A DNA stretch of 44,375 bases from Alphaproteobacteria bacterium (GTDB lineage: Bacteria > Pseudomonadota > Alphaproteobacteria > Rhodospirillales > Casp-alpha2). The notes under the pieces are model-generated. The model saw only the letters and a program-made list of their open reading frames with translations. It searched no databases and was not told where the DNA came from. Position 1 is the stretch's first letter; every line of letters begins with the position of its first letter. The DNA is taken from NCBI GenBank assembly GCA_014382345.1, contig JACNJX010000064.1, forward strand, positions 1 through 44,375, read 5' to 3'. This document shows, piece after piece, positions 32,115 to 41,240 of the stretch. Made by a program: the position numbers and the translations under genes.

Positions 32115-32972
32115 ATGAACCGCGGAATGAAAATCGGCCTCGGTACCGTCGGCGCTTTGATTGTCGTTGTCGTTGGCGTATCCGTCTTCCTGCTGTCCAA
32201 CCTGGACGGCTTGATCAAGGACGCCGTGGAAAAAGTCGGATCAGACGCGACACAGGCCAAAGTCAGTCTCAACGATGTTTCCATTTCCATCAAGTCCGGC
32301 AGCGGTTCCATGAGTGGACTCACGGTCGGCAACCCAAAAGGCTTCAAGACACCGAGCGCGTTCGCGTTGGGCGGTATCTCCATCACGCTGGACACCGCGT
32401 CGATCGGCAAAGACCCCATCGTCATCAAGGAAGTCGCCATCACCAAACCGCAAGTCACCTATGAGTTGGGGGCGGGCGGTTCCAACGTCGATGCCATCCA
32501 GAAGAACGTCAACGCCTATGCCAAGCAATTCGGGTCCGGTGGTTCCGCAAAGAAAGAGGGCGCCAAGAAAGAGAGCGAAGGCCCGAAAATCGTCATCAAT
32601 CACCTGTATATACGGGGCGGAGAGATCAGCGTCAGCGCCGCGTTCCTCAAGGGAAAGGCCCTGACCACGCCGCTCCCCGACGTTCACCTGAAAGACATTG
32701 GCAAGGAAAAGAAAGGCGCCAGCCCGGCTGAAATCGCCGAGAAGATTATCGGCACCCTGACCAAGGGCGCGGGCTCCGCCGTCGGCGCGCTGAACCTGGA
32801 CGCGATGATGAAAGGCGCGGAAGACGCGGCCAAGGCGATTCAGGATAAAACCAAGGGCGCGCTAGAGGGCGTTACCAAAGGCACAGGCGATGCCGCCAAG
32901 GGCGCGGGCGAAACCCTGGAAAAAGGCCTCGGTGATGCCGGCAAGGGTCTGAAGAAGCTGTTCGGAAACTAA
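32115..32972 (+). CDS. AsmA-like membrane-anchored protein
   Basis: This 285-residue protein has one N-terminal membrane helix (about 5-27, GLGTVGALIVVVVGVSVFLL) and a periplasmic domain. The part SLNDVSISIKSGSGSMSGLTVGNPKG and SITLDTASIGKDPIVIKEVAITKPQVTYEL (split across two strands of a beta-sandwich) resembles the AsmA/DUF748 type, proteins linked to outer-membrane lipid homeostasis. The C-terminal third (about 215-285) is a low-complexity Gly/Ala/Lys-rich amphipathic region with LEGVTKGTGDAAKGAGETLE, unlike AsmA. AAGGAG lies nine bases before the ATG at 32115. It is probably monocistronic; a short dyad follows it. Confidence 0.75.
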   Translation: MNRGMKIGLGTVGALIVVVVGVSVFLLSNLDGLIKDAVEKVGSDATQAKVSLNDVSISIKSGSGSMSGLTVGNPKGFKTPSAFALGGISITLDTASIGKDPIVIKEVAITKPQVTYELGAGGSNVDAIQKNVNAYAKQFGSGGSAKKEGAKKESEGPKIVINHLYIRGGEISVSAAFLKGKALTTPLPDVHLKDIGKEKKGASPAEIAEKIIGTLTKGAGSAVGALNLDAMMKGAEDAAKAIQDKTKGALEGVTKGTGDAAKGAGETLEKGLGDAGKGLKKLFGN

Positions 32973-32974
32973 AC

Positions 32975-32990
32975 GTCCAGTCTTCTGGAC
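32975..32990 (+). other. Short dyad after the AsmA-like gene
   Basis: GTCCAG (32975-32980) and CTGGAC (32985-32990) form a six-pair stem with a TCTT loop, two bases after the stop codon. There is no T tract, so a terminator call would be weak. Confidence 0.25.
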
Positions 32991-33021
32991 ACGGGGCCTG
33001 GGTTGGTGTTCATTTGAATTC

Positions 33022-34806
33022 ATGACCGCCTACCGAGCCCCTTTGGACGACATGCGCTTCGTGCTCCGCGAACTGGCAGGGCTGGACGCGGTCGCCGCCC
33101 TGCCCGGACATGAAGACGCCACCCCGGACCTGATCGACGCTATCCTTGCTGAAGCCGGCAAACTGGCGACGGACGTGCTGGCGCCGCTGAACCCCGTCGG
33201 CGACCGCCAAGGATGCGTGCTGGAGAACGGCGTCGTGCGCACGCCCGACGGATTCTCCCAGGCTTACGGGCAATTCATCGAGGGCGGCTGGAACGGCGTT
33301 CCCTTCGATCCCGAATATGGCGGCATGGGCCTGCCTATGCTGGTTGCCGGCGCCACCTTCGAAATCTGGCAGGGCGCAAACATGGCCTTCTCCATCTGCC
33401 CGACCCTGACCCAGGCGGCGGTCGAATTGCTGAGCACGCATGGCTCCGATGATTTACGCGCCGTCTATATGGAAAAACTGGTGTCCGGCGAATGGGCCGG
33501 CACCATGAACCTGACCGAACCGCAGGCGGGTTCGGACCTTTCAAAAATCCGCACCCGCGCCATCAAGGTCGGAGAAAACTATCGGCTCACCGGTCAGAAA
33601 ATCTTCATTACCCACGGCGAGCAGGACTTCACCGGCAACATCATCCATATGGTGCTGGCGCGCTCGCCAGGGGGGCCGGTCGGCGTCAAGGGGTTGTCGC
33701 TGTATGTGGTGCCGAAGTTTCTTGTTAAAGAAGACGGAAGCCTTGGCGACCGCAACGACCTTCGTTGCCTGTCGCTGGAACACAAGATGGGCTTGCACGC
33801 CAGCCCGACCTGCGTGATGTCCTTTGGTGAGGCCGAAAGCGAAAATGGTGGGGGCGCGGTCGGCTATCTGGTGGGTGAGGAAAATCGCGGTCTGGAATAT
33901 ATGTTCACGATGATGAACAACGCCCGCCTGGCGATCGGCATCGAAGGCGTCGGCGTCGCCGAACACGCCTTTCAGCACGCCCGCGCCTATGCCGCCGAAC
34001 GGGTACAGGGCGGAGGTGCCACCATCGACAGCCACGCCGACGTGCGCCGCATGTTGTTGTCCATGCGCGCGCAGACCGAGGCGATCCGAGCGCTGGCCTA
34101 TTACGCCGGCGCAGCGCTCGACATGGCGCGTCGCCACCCGGACGCGGACACGCGGGCCGCCAAACAGGCCCTGGTGGATTTGCTGATCCCCGTGGTCAAG
34201 GCCTGGGGCACTGACACCGCCATCGAGGTCGCCAACACCGGCATGCAGGTTCTGGGCGGGGCCGGTTATATCGAGGAAAGCGGCGCGCCGCAGTTTTTTC
34301 GCGATGTCCGCGTCGCCGCCATTTACGAAGGCACCAACGGCATCCAGGCCCTGGATCTGGTGGGCCGCAAGGTGACCCGCGATCACGGCGCCGCAGCCGA
34401 TGCCCTGATCGCCGACATGCGCGCGCTCGACGGCGAACTGGCCGAACATTCAGGGGTCGATGACCTGGGCGTGCTTAGGGACGCCCTGAAAACGGCGCTC
34501 GACGCGTTGCAGGAAGCTACCCGCTGGATTGTCGAAACCTACCCGGAAAATACCGACGCCGTCGCCGCGGGCGCGGTTCCCTACCTGCGGCTGATGGCAA
34601 CGGCGACCGGCGGCTGGCTGATGGCACGGTCCGCCCTGGCCGCCCATAAACGGCTGAAATCTGGGGAAGACAGCGGTTTTTTACGTGATAAAATGATCTC
34701 CAGCCGCTTTTTCGCCGACCAAATCCTGATTCAAGCCCCCGGTCTGGCCACCACCGTCACCCGTGGCTGGGAGTCCGTCCTGCGTTCGGGCGCCGGGGAC
34801 GCTTGA
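33022..34806 (+). CDS. Acyl-CoA dehydrogenase (long, C-terminally extended; DmdC/FadE-like)
   Basis: This 594-residue FAD enzyme has the acyl-CoA dehydrogenase core: GEWAGTMNLTEPQAGSDLSK (substrate/FAD loop), KIFITHGEQDF, LEHKMGLHASPTC, and the catalytic base Glu436 in AIYEGTNGIQALDLVGRK. The extended N-terminus (YRAPLDDMRFVLRELAG) and extra C-terminal helical domain (about 470-594) place it in the group containing 3-methylmercaptopropionyl-CoA dehydrogenase DmdC and related FadE5-type enzymes. The substrate is not determined. It would feed electrons to an electron-transfer flavoprotein. The start lacks a strong ribosome binding site, but MTAYRAPL fits homologues. Confidence 0.93.
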   Translation: MTAYRAPLDDMRFVLRELAGLDAVAALPGHEDATPDLIDAILAEAGKLATDVLAPLNPVGDRQGCVLENGVVRTPDGFSQAYGQFIEGGWNGVPFDPEYGGMGLPMLVAGATFEIWQGANMAFSICPTLTQAAVELLSTHGSDDLRAVYMEKLVSGEWAGTMNLTEPQAGSDLSKIRTRAIKVGENYRLTGQKIFITHGEQDFTGNIIHMVLARSPGGPVGVKGLSLYVVPKFLVKEDGSLGDRNDLRCLSLEHKMGLHASPTCVMSFGEAESENGGGAVGYLVGEENRGLEYMFTMMNNARLAIGIEGVGVAEHAFQHARAYAAERVQGGGATIDSHADVRRMLLSMRAQTEAIRALAYYAGAALDMARRHPDADTRAAKQALVDLLIPVVKAWGTDTAIEVANTGMQVLGGAGYIEESGAPQFFRDVRVAAIYEGTNGIQALDLVGRKVTRDHGAAADALIADMRALDGELAEHSGVDDLGVLRDALKTALDALQEATRWIVETYPENTDAVAAGAVPYLRLMATATGGWLMARSALAAHKRLKSGEDSGFLRDKMISSRFFADQILIQAPGLATTVTRGWESVLRSGAGDA

Positions 34807-34907
34807 TTCCGGTTTCGGAACCATTTCGGTTAAATTATCGTTAGTCCTTGATTTTTTAACCTTTTTCGCACACCTTGGGCCGGATTCAATCACAAAAAGA
34901 CCGGATT

Positions 34908-36029
34908 ATGAACGGCTTTACGAAATATGTTCTGCGACAGCTGTTCGTAGGCATGGTCCTGGTAACCACGGGACTAACCTGCATCATCTGGCTGTCGCAG
35001 TCGTTGCGATTCATTGAAATGATCGTCAACCGGGGGCTTTCCGCGGGGATGTTCGTTTATTTGACGGTACTTCTGCTGCCGAATTTCCTGGTCATCGTGC
35101 TGCCCATTGCCTTGTTCACAGTGGTTGTCTTCACCTATTCAAAGCTGATCACCGACCGCGAACTGATGGTCATGCGGGCCGCGGGCCTAAGCCAGTTCTC
35201 GCTCGCCAAGCCGGCCTTGATCCTGGCCGTGTTCGTCGTCGGCTTCGGGTATGCCCTGAACCTCTTTCTGGTGCCGGCGTCATACACCAAATTCCGCAAC
35301 CTGCAATGGGACATCCGCTACAATTACGGCCATATCCTGCTGCGTGAGGGCGCCTTCAACGCGGTCGCCGGCGGCATTACCGTTTATGTCCGCCAGCGAA
35401 CCAACGACGGCCAGCTTCTGGGCCTTTTGGTCCACGATCAACGCGACAAGGATAACCCTTTTACATTGATGGCGTCCAAGGGTGCCATGGTCGAAACCGA
35501 CGAAGGCGCGCGCGTCATCATGTTCAACGGCAACCGCCAAGGCGTGGACAAAAAAACCAACAAGTTTTCGATCCTGTATTTTGACCGATATGTCTTCGAC
35601 CTTACCCCGGACATCGAAAAAACCGCGCCCCGCTACCGGGAACCGAGGGAGCGGGCAATGGGTGAATTATTTAATATCCGGACCATTGAGCCGAAAATGA
35701 ATGAAAAGGAGTATGGCAAATTTATTGTCGAGGGACATAAGCGCCTGTCTTCGCCCCTAGCCTCGCTGGGCTTTACCCTGATTGGGCTGGCCTGCCTGAT
35801 CGCCAGCAGTTTCAGCCGCCGGACACAAACGCGTCAGATCGTTCTCGCCATCACCATCATGGTCGCCCTGCAGGGATTGGCGCTCGGGCTGGAAAACCTT
35901 GTCGCCAAGCAACTGCATCTGGTGCCGTTGCTATATGTCCTGGTGCTGATCCCGATTGCGCTTGGTTACGCTTTCATGGTCCTGTGGCAGCGTCGGCGGC
36001 CGCGCAAGTCCCGCGCGTTAGCGGCTTGA
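34908..36029 (+). CDS. lptF: LPS export ABC transporter permease LptF
   Basis: This 373-residue YjgP/YjgQ-family inner-membrane protein has helices near both ends (about 15-110 and 280-365) and a periplasmic beta-jellyroll domain between them. TDRELMVMRAAGLSQFSLA is the coupling helix region that contacts LptB. With LptG it extracts LPS from the inner membrane. The ATG at 34908 (MNGFTKYVLRQLFVG) is taken over the TTG at 34875. LptG follows after 23 bases, and the first gene of the pair is LptF by order and by the ARLDxLV-like pattern of family neighbours. Confidence 0.93.
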   Translation: MNGFTKYVLRQLFVGMVLVTTGLTCIIWLSQSLRFIEMIVNRGLSAGMFVYLTVLLLPNFLVIVLPIALFTVVVFTYSKLITDRELMVMRAAGLSQFSLAKPALILAVFVVGFGYALNLFLVPASYTKFRNLQWDIRYNYGHILLREGAFNAVAGGITVYVRQRTNDGQLLGLLVHDQRDKDNPFTLMASKGAMVETDEGARVIMFNGNRQGVDKKTNKFSILYFDRYVFDLTPDIEKTAPRYREPRERAMGELFNIRTIEPKMNEKEYGKFIVEGHKRLSSPLASLGFTLIGLACLIASSFSRRTQTRQIVLAITIMVALQGLALGLENLVAKQLHLVPLLYVLVLIPIALGYAFMVLWQRRRPRKSRALAA

Positions 36030-36052
36030 GACGGAAGGGAATAGCTTAACCC

Positions 36053-37153
36053 GTGCGCCTTTCACCCACATTGTCCGTCTATATCGGCCGCAATTTCCTG
36101 CTGACCTTTTTTACCATGTTCGGCCTGTTTTTAATGTTGATCCTGTTATTCGACACGGTGGAACTTATGCGCCGCGCCGCCGCCAAACCGGAGATCACGT
36201 TTGGCATGGTCATGGAGATGGCGTTTTTAAAGCTTCCCCATATGGGCCAGCAGGCCTTCCCCTTCGCAGTTTTGTTCGGCGGCATGGCCGCCTTTTGGCG
36301 TCTGACCCGAACCCATGAGCTGGTCATTACACGCGCCGCCGGCGTATCTGTCTGGCAGTTCCTGCTACCCGTGCTTGGCCTCGCCTTTATGCTGGGATTG
36401 TTCCAGATCGGCGTTCTCAATCCGCTGGCATCGACGACCATCTCCCGCTACGAGCGGATCGAAGCGGTTAACCTGAAAGGCCACAAGAGCTTCCTGGCGC
36501 TGTCCCAGAACGGCCTGTGGCTTCGCCAGTCCAACGCCGACGGACAGTCCGTGGTGCACTCACGCTTCGTCCTGCAAACGGGCAAGGATGTGGAACTGCG
36601 CGACGTCGTGGTTTTCAATTACAAGGACAATGACACCTTCACCGGACGCCTAGATGCGGAACACGCATCCCTGGAAGACGGGTTCTGGCATCTGAAAAAT
36701 GCCTGGGTGCATACGCCCGAAGAATCGCCCCGCCTGGAGAAGGATTTCTGGCTCGCCACCGACCTGACGCTGAACCGGATTCAAGACAGCTTCGCGCCGC
36801 CGGAAACCATGTCCTTCTGGGATCTGCCGGGCTTCATCGGAACCCTTGAGAAGGCCGGGTTCTCTGCCGTACGCCACCGGTTGTACTGGCATTCTCTGTT
36901 AGCCTCGCCGTTTTTGATGTGCGCCATGGTTCTGATCGCCGCGACCTTCACCCTGCGCCATTCCCGCCAGGGCGGCGGCATCACCATCATCGGCGCCGGT
37001 GTTTTGACCGGGTTCATCCTGTATTTTTTCTCCGACATCGTTTTCGCCCTTGGCCTGTCGGATAGCATTCCGGTGACCCTTGCCGCCTGGACACCATCAG
37101 GCGTCGCCACCCTGCTGGGTCTCGCCACCCTGTTGCATCTGGAAGACGGGTGA
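36053..37153 (+). CDS. lptG: LPS export ABC transporter permease LptG
   Basis: The 366-residue second permease starts at a GTG (36053) with AAGGGA upstream. SPTLSVYIGRNFLLTFFTMF begins helix 1, and RLTRTHELVITRAAGVSVWQ is the coupling-helix region equivalent to that in LptF. The periplasmic part includes LALSQNGLWLRQSNADGQS, typical for LptG. Its stop codon overlaps the start region of lptD, so permease and outer-membrane gate are coupled in one transcript. Confidence 0.94.
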   Translation: MRLSPTLSVYIGRNFLLTFFTMFGLFLMLILLFDTVELMRRAAAKPEITFGMVMEMAFLKLPHMGQQAFPFAVLFGGMAAFWRLTRTHELVITRAAGVSVWQFLLPVLGLAFMLGLFQIGVLNPLASTTISRYERIEAVNLKGHKSFLALSQNGLWLRQSNADGQSVVHSRFVLQTGKDVELRDVVVFNYKDNDTFTGRLDAEHASLEDGFWHLKNAWVHTPEESPRLEKDFWLATDLTLNRIQDSFAPPETMSFWDLPGFIGTLEKAGFSAVRHRLYWHSLLASPFLMCAMVLIAATFTLRHSRQGGGITIIGAGVLTGFILYFFSDIVFALGLSDSIPVTLAAWTPSGVATLLGLATLLHLEDG

Positions 37154-37158
37154 CGGCC

Positions 37159-39945
37159 ATGCAGCGCGCATTCCCCTACCGTTTCATGCCGCCCGCTCTT
37201 ATAGCCGTTGTTTTGGCCGTATCGGTTTTAGGGCCGGGTTTTGCCTCTTCCACTGAGGCGGCAACGGACGGCGTCGGCGCGCCCAAGCCCGGCAAACCGC
37301 TGGGGACGTTGTGGTATCCAGGGCCTTATGATCCCAACGCCAAGCCGGCCCCCGGGGTTCGCACCCCCATTCAAACGCCGACGCCGACAGCGGAACCTTC
37401 CCTGATTCCGGCACCACCAGCCACCCCCTTCAAGGTGCCAAGTTCTGTCGGCGCGCCGCAACCGGGCAAACCTCTTGGAACGCTCTGGTTCCCCGGTGAA
37501 TATGCCCCCAACCGGTCCCGGCCCACGGTTCTGCCGGCGCCGGTCCTGGCGCCTGAACCCGCGCCCGCCAATTCCCAGCCCCTGGCGCCGGTACAATACG
37601 GCAAACCGCTGGGAACACTCTGGTATCCGGGGCCCTTTGATCCGAACAAACCCGGACAAACCGCGCCCGCACCGAGTGTCGTACCGGGGGCAACCCAGCA
37701 GACAGCTACGCCAATTCCGCAAATCCTGCCGGCTCCCGCGACCCTGTTGCCGAAGCCGATCCCCGTGGTTCCGCCGATTGGTTTTCAAGCCACCTCGCCC
37801 GCCCCCTCACCAACCGCAGCGCCCGAACAACAAAGCGTTCCCGATACACCCGCCGGGGATGTGGGCAGCCAAGCCCCCGGTGACAAGCCTGATACAGACC
37901 TGCCGGTTCAACTGAGCGCCGATGAGATGAGCTATGACCAGGAACAGGGCCTGATCGTCGCCACCGGGAACGTGGAAATCATTAACGGCGGACGAAAACT
38001 GCTAGCAGACCACATTTCCTATAACCAGAAAACGGACGTGGTCTCGGCAAGCGGCAACCTGCAACTGTTTGAAGCGGGGGGCGAGAAAGTTTTCGGCGAA
38101 CAGATGGAAGTTTCCGGTGACCTCAAGGATGCTATCATCAAGGGGCTAGGGCTTGTCCTGACCGACCGATCGCGCATCGCCGCCAGCGGCGCGCGCCGCT
38201 CGGCGGGGCGAATCACGGAAATGCGCCAAGGCGTCTATTCACCCTGCAAGCTGTGCGAGGACGACCCGACGAAGCCGCCGCTGTGGCAAGTCAAGGCGGT
38301 TAAGGTCATCCATGACAAGACCACCAAGACTATCGAATACCGCGACGCCTGGCTGGAGTTTCTTGGATTCCCCGTAGCCTACACCCCGTACCTGTCGCAT
38401 CCCGACCCCACCGTGAAACGGAAAAGCGGCTTTCTCGCGCCGTCCTTTGGCGGCTCTTCGGACTTAGGTCTGGTCGCGCAGATTCCTTATTACTTCAACC
38501 TTGGCCCCAACCGGGACGCCACCATTACCGCCTTGTATACCGCCGATGAAGGGGCCGGTGGTTTTGCCGAATACCGTCACCGGTTTAAAAAGGGAAAACT
38601 CGACGCCGCAGGCAGCTTGATCCTCGGCGACAGCGAGGACGATATACGCGGCCACATCGACGCCAAAGGCCGCTTCGACATCGACAACACCTGGCGCTGG
38701 GGCTTCGACCTGAACCGCGCCTCCGACGATACATACCTTCGCCGCTACGGGTTTGGTTCTCCCAGCTCCCTGAACTCCCGGTTATTTGCAGAAGGGTTCC
38801 GCCAGCGAAATTATTTTTCCGTCAACGCCTATTCCTTTCAGGGACTTCGGGCGACGGACGTATCGGAAACCGAACCGCTTGTTGTTCCCCTGCTCGACTT
38901 CAATCATTTAGGGCGCCCGGACCGTTTCGGCGGACAGACCGTACTGAACGTCAATTTCCTCTCCATTTTCCGCGAGGAAGGTAACGACACCCGGCGTCTT
39001 TCGATCAGGCCGGGCTGGCAACTGCCTTTTGTCGATGCCTTTGGTGGCGTTTATAAACTCACAGCCGGTCTGAACGTCGATCTTTATCAGGTGGATCACC
39101 TGGAACGGGAATTTGAAACCACCTATTCCGGTGTCAGCAGCCGTGTCGTTCCGGAGGTCAAAATCGACTGGCGGTTACCGTTGGTCAAAAACCAAGGCAA
39201 CGTCAGCCAGGTTATCGAGCCGATCGCCGTTGCCATTTACAGCCCCTATGGTGGCAATTCGACCAAGATCCCCAACGAAGACAGTACGGAACTGGAATTC
39301 GACGACACCAACCTGTTCAGCGCCAACAAATTTACCGGACTCGATAAGGTCGAAGGGGGGCCACGGTTCGCTTACGGCGTCAAATGGGGGGCCTACGGCA
39401 AGGACGGCGGCAAAACCAGCGTCTTTGTCGGACAGTCCGTTCGTCTCAAGGACGACGACACCTTTGCCGAAGGCTCCGGACTTGAAGACCGTTTCTCCGA
39501 TCTTGTCGGGCGCGTCCATGTATCTCCGGGGCCGTACTTCGATCTTCTCTATCGGACCCGGGTCGACAGCGACAACTTTATCCCGAAGCGCAATGAATTT
39601 ACGTTCTCCGCCGGCGGACAGGCACTTCGCGCCAAGGCCAATTACGTCTTTATCGAATCGCCCCGCAACAGCGAATTTTCGGGCCGTGAAGAAATCAACT
39701 TTTCCTTGAACTCAAAACTCAATCGGTTTTGGCGAGCCGGGTTTTCCGGTGTCCATGATATTGCCGCCGGAGAGGCTCGCCAGTTCAACGCTTCGCTGGT
39801 CTATGAAAACGAATGCGTCGTCTTTACGACCAATGCGTCGCGCACTTTTTATGAGGATCGCGACCTAAAACCCAGCGACCAGATCACCGTCAACGTCCTG
39901 CTGAAGACCCTGGGCGAAATCAGAACCGATATTTTCCAACAGTGA
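37159..39945 (+). CDS. lptD: LPS-assembly outer-membrane protein LptD with repeat-bearing N-terminal extension
   Basis: This 928-residue protein has a signal peptide (about residues 1-35), then a Pro-rich region of about 200 residues, an LptA-like OstA domain (from about residue 250, LSADEMSYDQEQGLIVATGN) and a C-terminal beta-barrel of the OstA_C type. The Pro-rich region holds three copies of GKPLGTLW(Y/F)PG at about 45-55, 103-113 and 148-158, each followed after two to three residues by PN. Escherichia coli LptD is 784 residues and lacks this part. There are only three cysteines (363, 366 and 886) instead of four, so the disulfide pattern differs. The ATG at 37159 is preferred to the GTG at 37150. 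SurA, its folding helper, is encoded next. Confidence 0.94.
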   Translation: MQRAFPYRFMPPALIAVVLAVSVLGPGFASSTEAATDGVGAPKPGKPLGTLWYPGPYDPNAKPAPGVRTPIQTPTPTAEPSLIPAPPATPFKVPSSVGAPQPGKPLGTLWFPGEYAPNRSRPTVLPAPVLAPEPAPANSQPLAPVQYGKPLGTLWYPGPFDPNKPGQTAPAPSVVPGATQQTATPIPQILPAPATLLPKPIPVVPPIGFQATSPAPSPTAAPEQQSVPDTPAGDVGSQAPGDKPDTDLPVQLSADEMSYDQEQGLIVATGNVEIINGGRKLLADHISYNQKTDVVSASGNLQLFEAGGEKVFGEQMEVSGDLKDAIIKGLGLVLTDRSRIAASGARRSAGRITEMRQGVYSPCKLCEDDPTKPPLWQVKAVKVIHDKTTKTIEYRDAWLEFLGFPVAYTPYLSHPDPTVKRKSGFLAPSFGGSSDLGLVAQIPYYFNLGPNRDATITALYTADEGAGGFAEYRHRFKKGKLDAAGSLILGDSEDDIRGHIDAKGRFDIDNTWRWGFDLNRASDDTYLRRYGFGSPSSLNSRLFAEGFRQRNYFSVNAYSFQGLRATDVSETEPLVVPLLDFNHLGRPDRFGGQTVLNVNFLSIFREEGNDTRRLSIRPGWQLPFVDAFGGVYKLTAGLNVDLYQVDHLEREFETTYSGVSSRVVPEVKIDWRLPLVKNQGNVSQVIEPIAVAIYSPYGGNSTKIPNEDSTELEFDDTNLFSANKFTGLDKVEGGPRFAYGVKWGAYGKDGGKTSVFVGQSVRLKDDDTFAEGSGLEDRFSDLVGRVHVSPGPYFDLLYRTRVDSDNFIPKRNEFTFSAGGQALRAKANYVFIESPRNSEFSGREEINFSLNSKLNRFWRAGFSGVHDIAAGEARQFNASLVYENECVVFTTNASRTFYEDRDLKPSDQITVNVLLKTLGEIRTDIFQQ

Positions 39946-39956
39946 TTCAAAATCCA

Positions 39957-41240
39957 ATGACGAAGCGTATTTGTATTTTTATCCTAACGGCTTTTCTGGC
40001 AGCCCAATCGGGGCAACTGCAAGCGCAGGAATCGTTACGCATCGCCGCCGTTGTCAACGACCGGATTATTTCCGTCTATGACCTCAGCATGCGCCTCAGG
40101 CTGGTCATGCTTTTTTCCGGCCTTCCCGTTACCCAGGAAAACCATGCGCGTCTTGCTCCTCAGGTTTTGCGGACCCTGATCGACGATGAGTTGAAACTTC
40201 AGGAAGCCAAACGCGTTGGACTGAAAGTCACCAAAAAGGAAGTTGCGGAGGTCCTGGGCCGGATTGAAAAAACCGCAAAATCAGCAGAAGGCGGACTTAA
40301 CAAATACCTGGCCCAGCAAAACATCGATATTTCCGTGCTAAGGAAACAAGTCCGAGCCAACATTATCTGGAAGGATCTGGTGGGTGGACGCTATGGCCGA
40401 TCCGTCAAGGTCAGTGACGATGAGGTCGATGCCGTCCTGGCAGAGATCAATGCCAATGTCGGCAAGCCTGAATACCGGTTGGCTGAAATCTTCCTGCCCG
40501 TGGAAAACCCGGAAAATGACGCACAAACCCTGGCTCTAGCAAATCGGTTATTTGAACAAATAAAGGGCGGGGCCAATTTTTCGGCTTTGGCCAAGAATTT
40601 TTCCAAAAGCCCGACCGCCGAAAAGGGTGGCGATATGGGATGGAGCCCAGCAGGCCAATTGGAACCGGAACTGACCAATGCCCTGAGCCATCTTAAATCA
40701 GGACAGATGAGCCGGCCGATCCGCACCCTGGAGGGGTACACCATTATCTTCCTCAGGGATCAGCGCACGGCACGGAAGTTCGGCCAACAAGACGCCCCCC
40801 CGGCCACGGTCAATTTACAACAGCTTTTCATACCCCTGGCCAAGGGCTCCAGCCCGACCGCAATTGACGAGGCCATGAACAAGGCCCGCAAAGCCGGCAA
40901 GGCTGCAAAAAGCTGCAAGGCGCTCGAGGAAGCCGCGAAAAAATTCGCATCCCCCCTGTCGGGCAACCTTGGCGACATCAAGGTTAATGTCCTTGGGCCC
41001 CAGCAAAAGAATTTGATCAACGGTCTGCCTGTCAAGACCGCCAGCGAACCGCTTCGCATGCCGGATGGTGTCATGGTGTTGATGGTTTGCCGACGCGACG
41101 AGGTCAAGACCCCGGAACTAAGCGAAGAAAACCTGCGCGGGCGCATCTCGACAAAACTCCGCAATGAACGGCTGTCCATCCTGGCCAGGCAGTATCTCCG
41201 TGAATTGCACCGTCTGGCCTTCGTGGAAATCCGCCAATGA
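39957..41240 (+). CDS. surA: Periplasmic chaperone / peptidyl-prolyl isomerase SurA
   Basis: This 427-residue secreted protein starts with a signal peptide (KRICIFILTAFLAAQSGQ, cleavage near LQAQ). The N-terminal chaperone domain has RIAAVVNDRIISVYDLSMRL, and one clear parvulin (PPIC) domain contains FSALAKNFSKSPTAEKGGDM and GWSPAGQLEPELTNAL. A second parvulin-like segment (about 285-385) is degenerate. SurA escorts outer-membrane proteins, LptD above all. The ATG at 39957 is used; a GTG at 39942 overlaps the lptD stop and is a real alternative. Its last bases overlap pdxA. Confidence 0.93.
   Translation: MTKRICIFILTAFLAAQSGQLQAQESLRIAAVVNDRIISVYDLSMRLRLVMLFSGLPVTQENHARLAPQVLRTLIDDELKLQEAKRVGLKVTKKEVAEVLGRIEKTAKSAEGGLNKYLAQQNIDISVLRKQVRANIIWKDLVGGRYGRSVKVSDDEVDAVLAEINANVGKPEYRLAEIFLPVENPENDAQTLALANRLFEQIKGGANFSALAKNFSKSPTAEKGGDMGWSPAGQLEPELTNALSHLKSGQMSRPIRTLEGYTIIFLRDQRTARKFGQQDAPPATVNLQQLFIPLAKGSSPTAIDEAMNKARKAGKAAKSCKALEEAAKKFASPLSGNLGDIKVNVLGPQQKNLINGLPVKTASEPLRMPDGVMVLMVCRRDEVKTPELSEENLRGRISTKLRNERLSILARQYLRELHRLAFVEIRQ

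Noticed and set aside
37300-37680. Repeats in the lptD 5' part as a CRISPR or DNA repeat array
   Set aside because: Units are irregularly spaced (58 and 45 codons), conserved at protein level and lie within one long coding frame.
37228-37788. Minus-strand frames with repeated Arg/Gly/Pro patterns opposite lptD
   Set aside because: The repeats come from the real repeat units of LptD on the plus strand.
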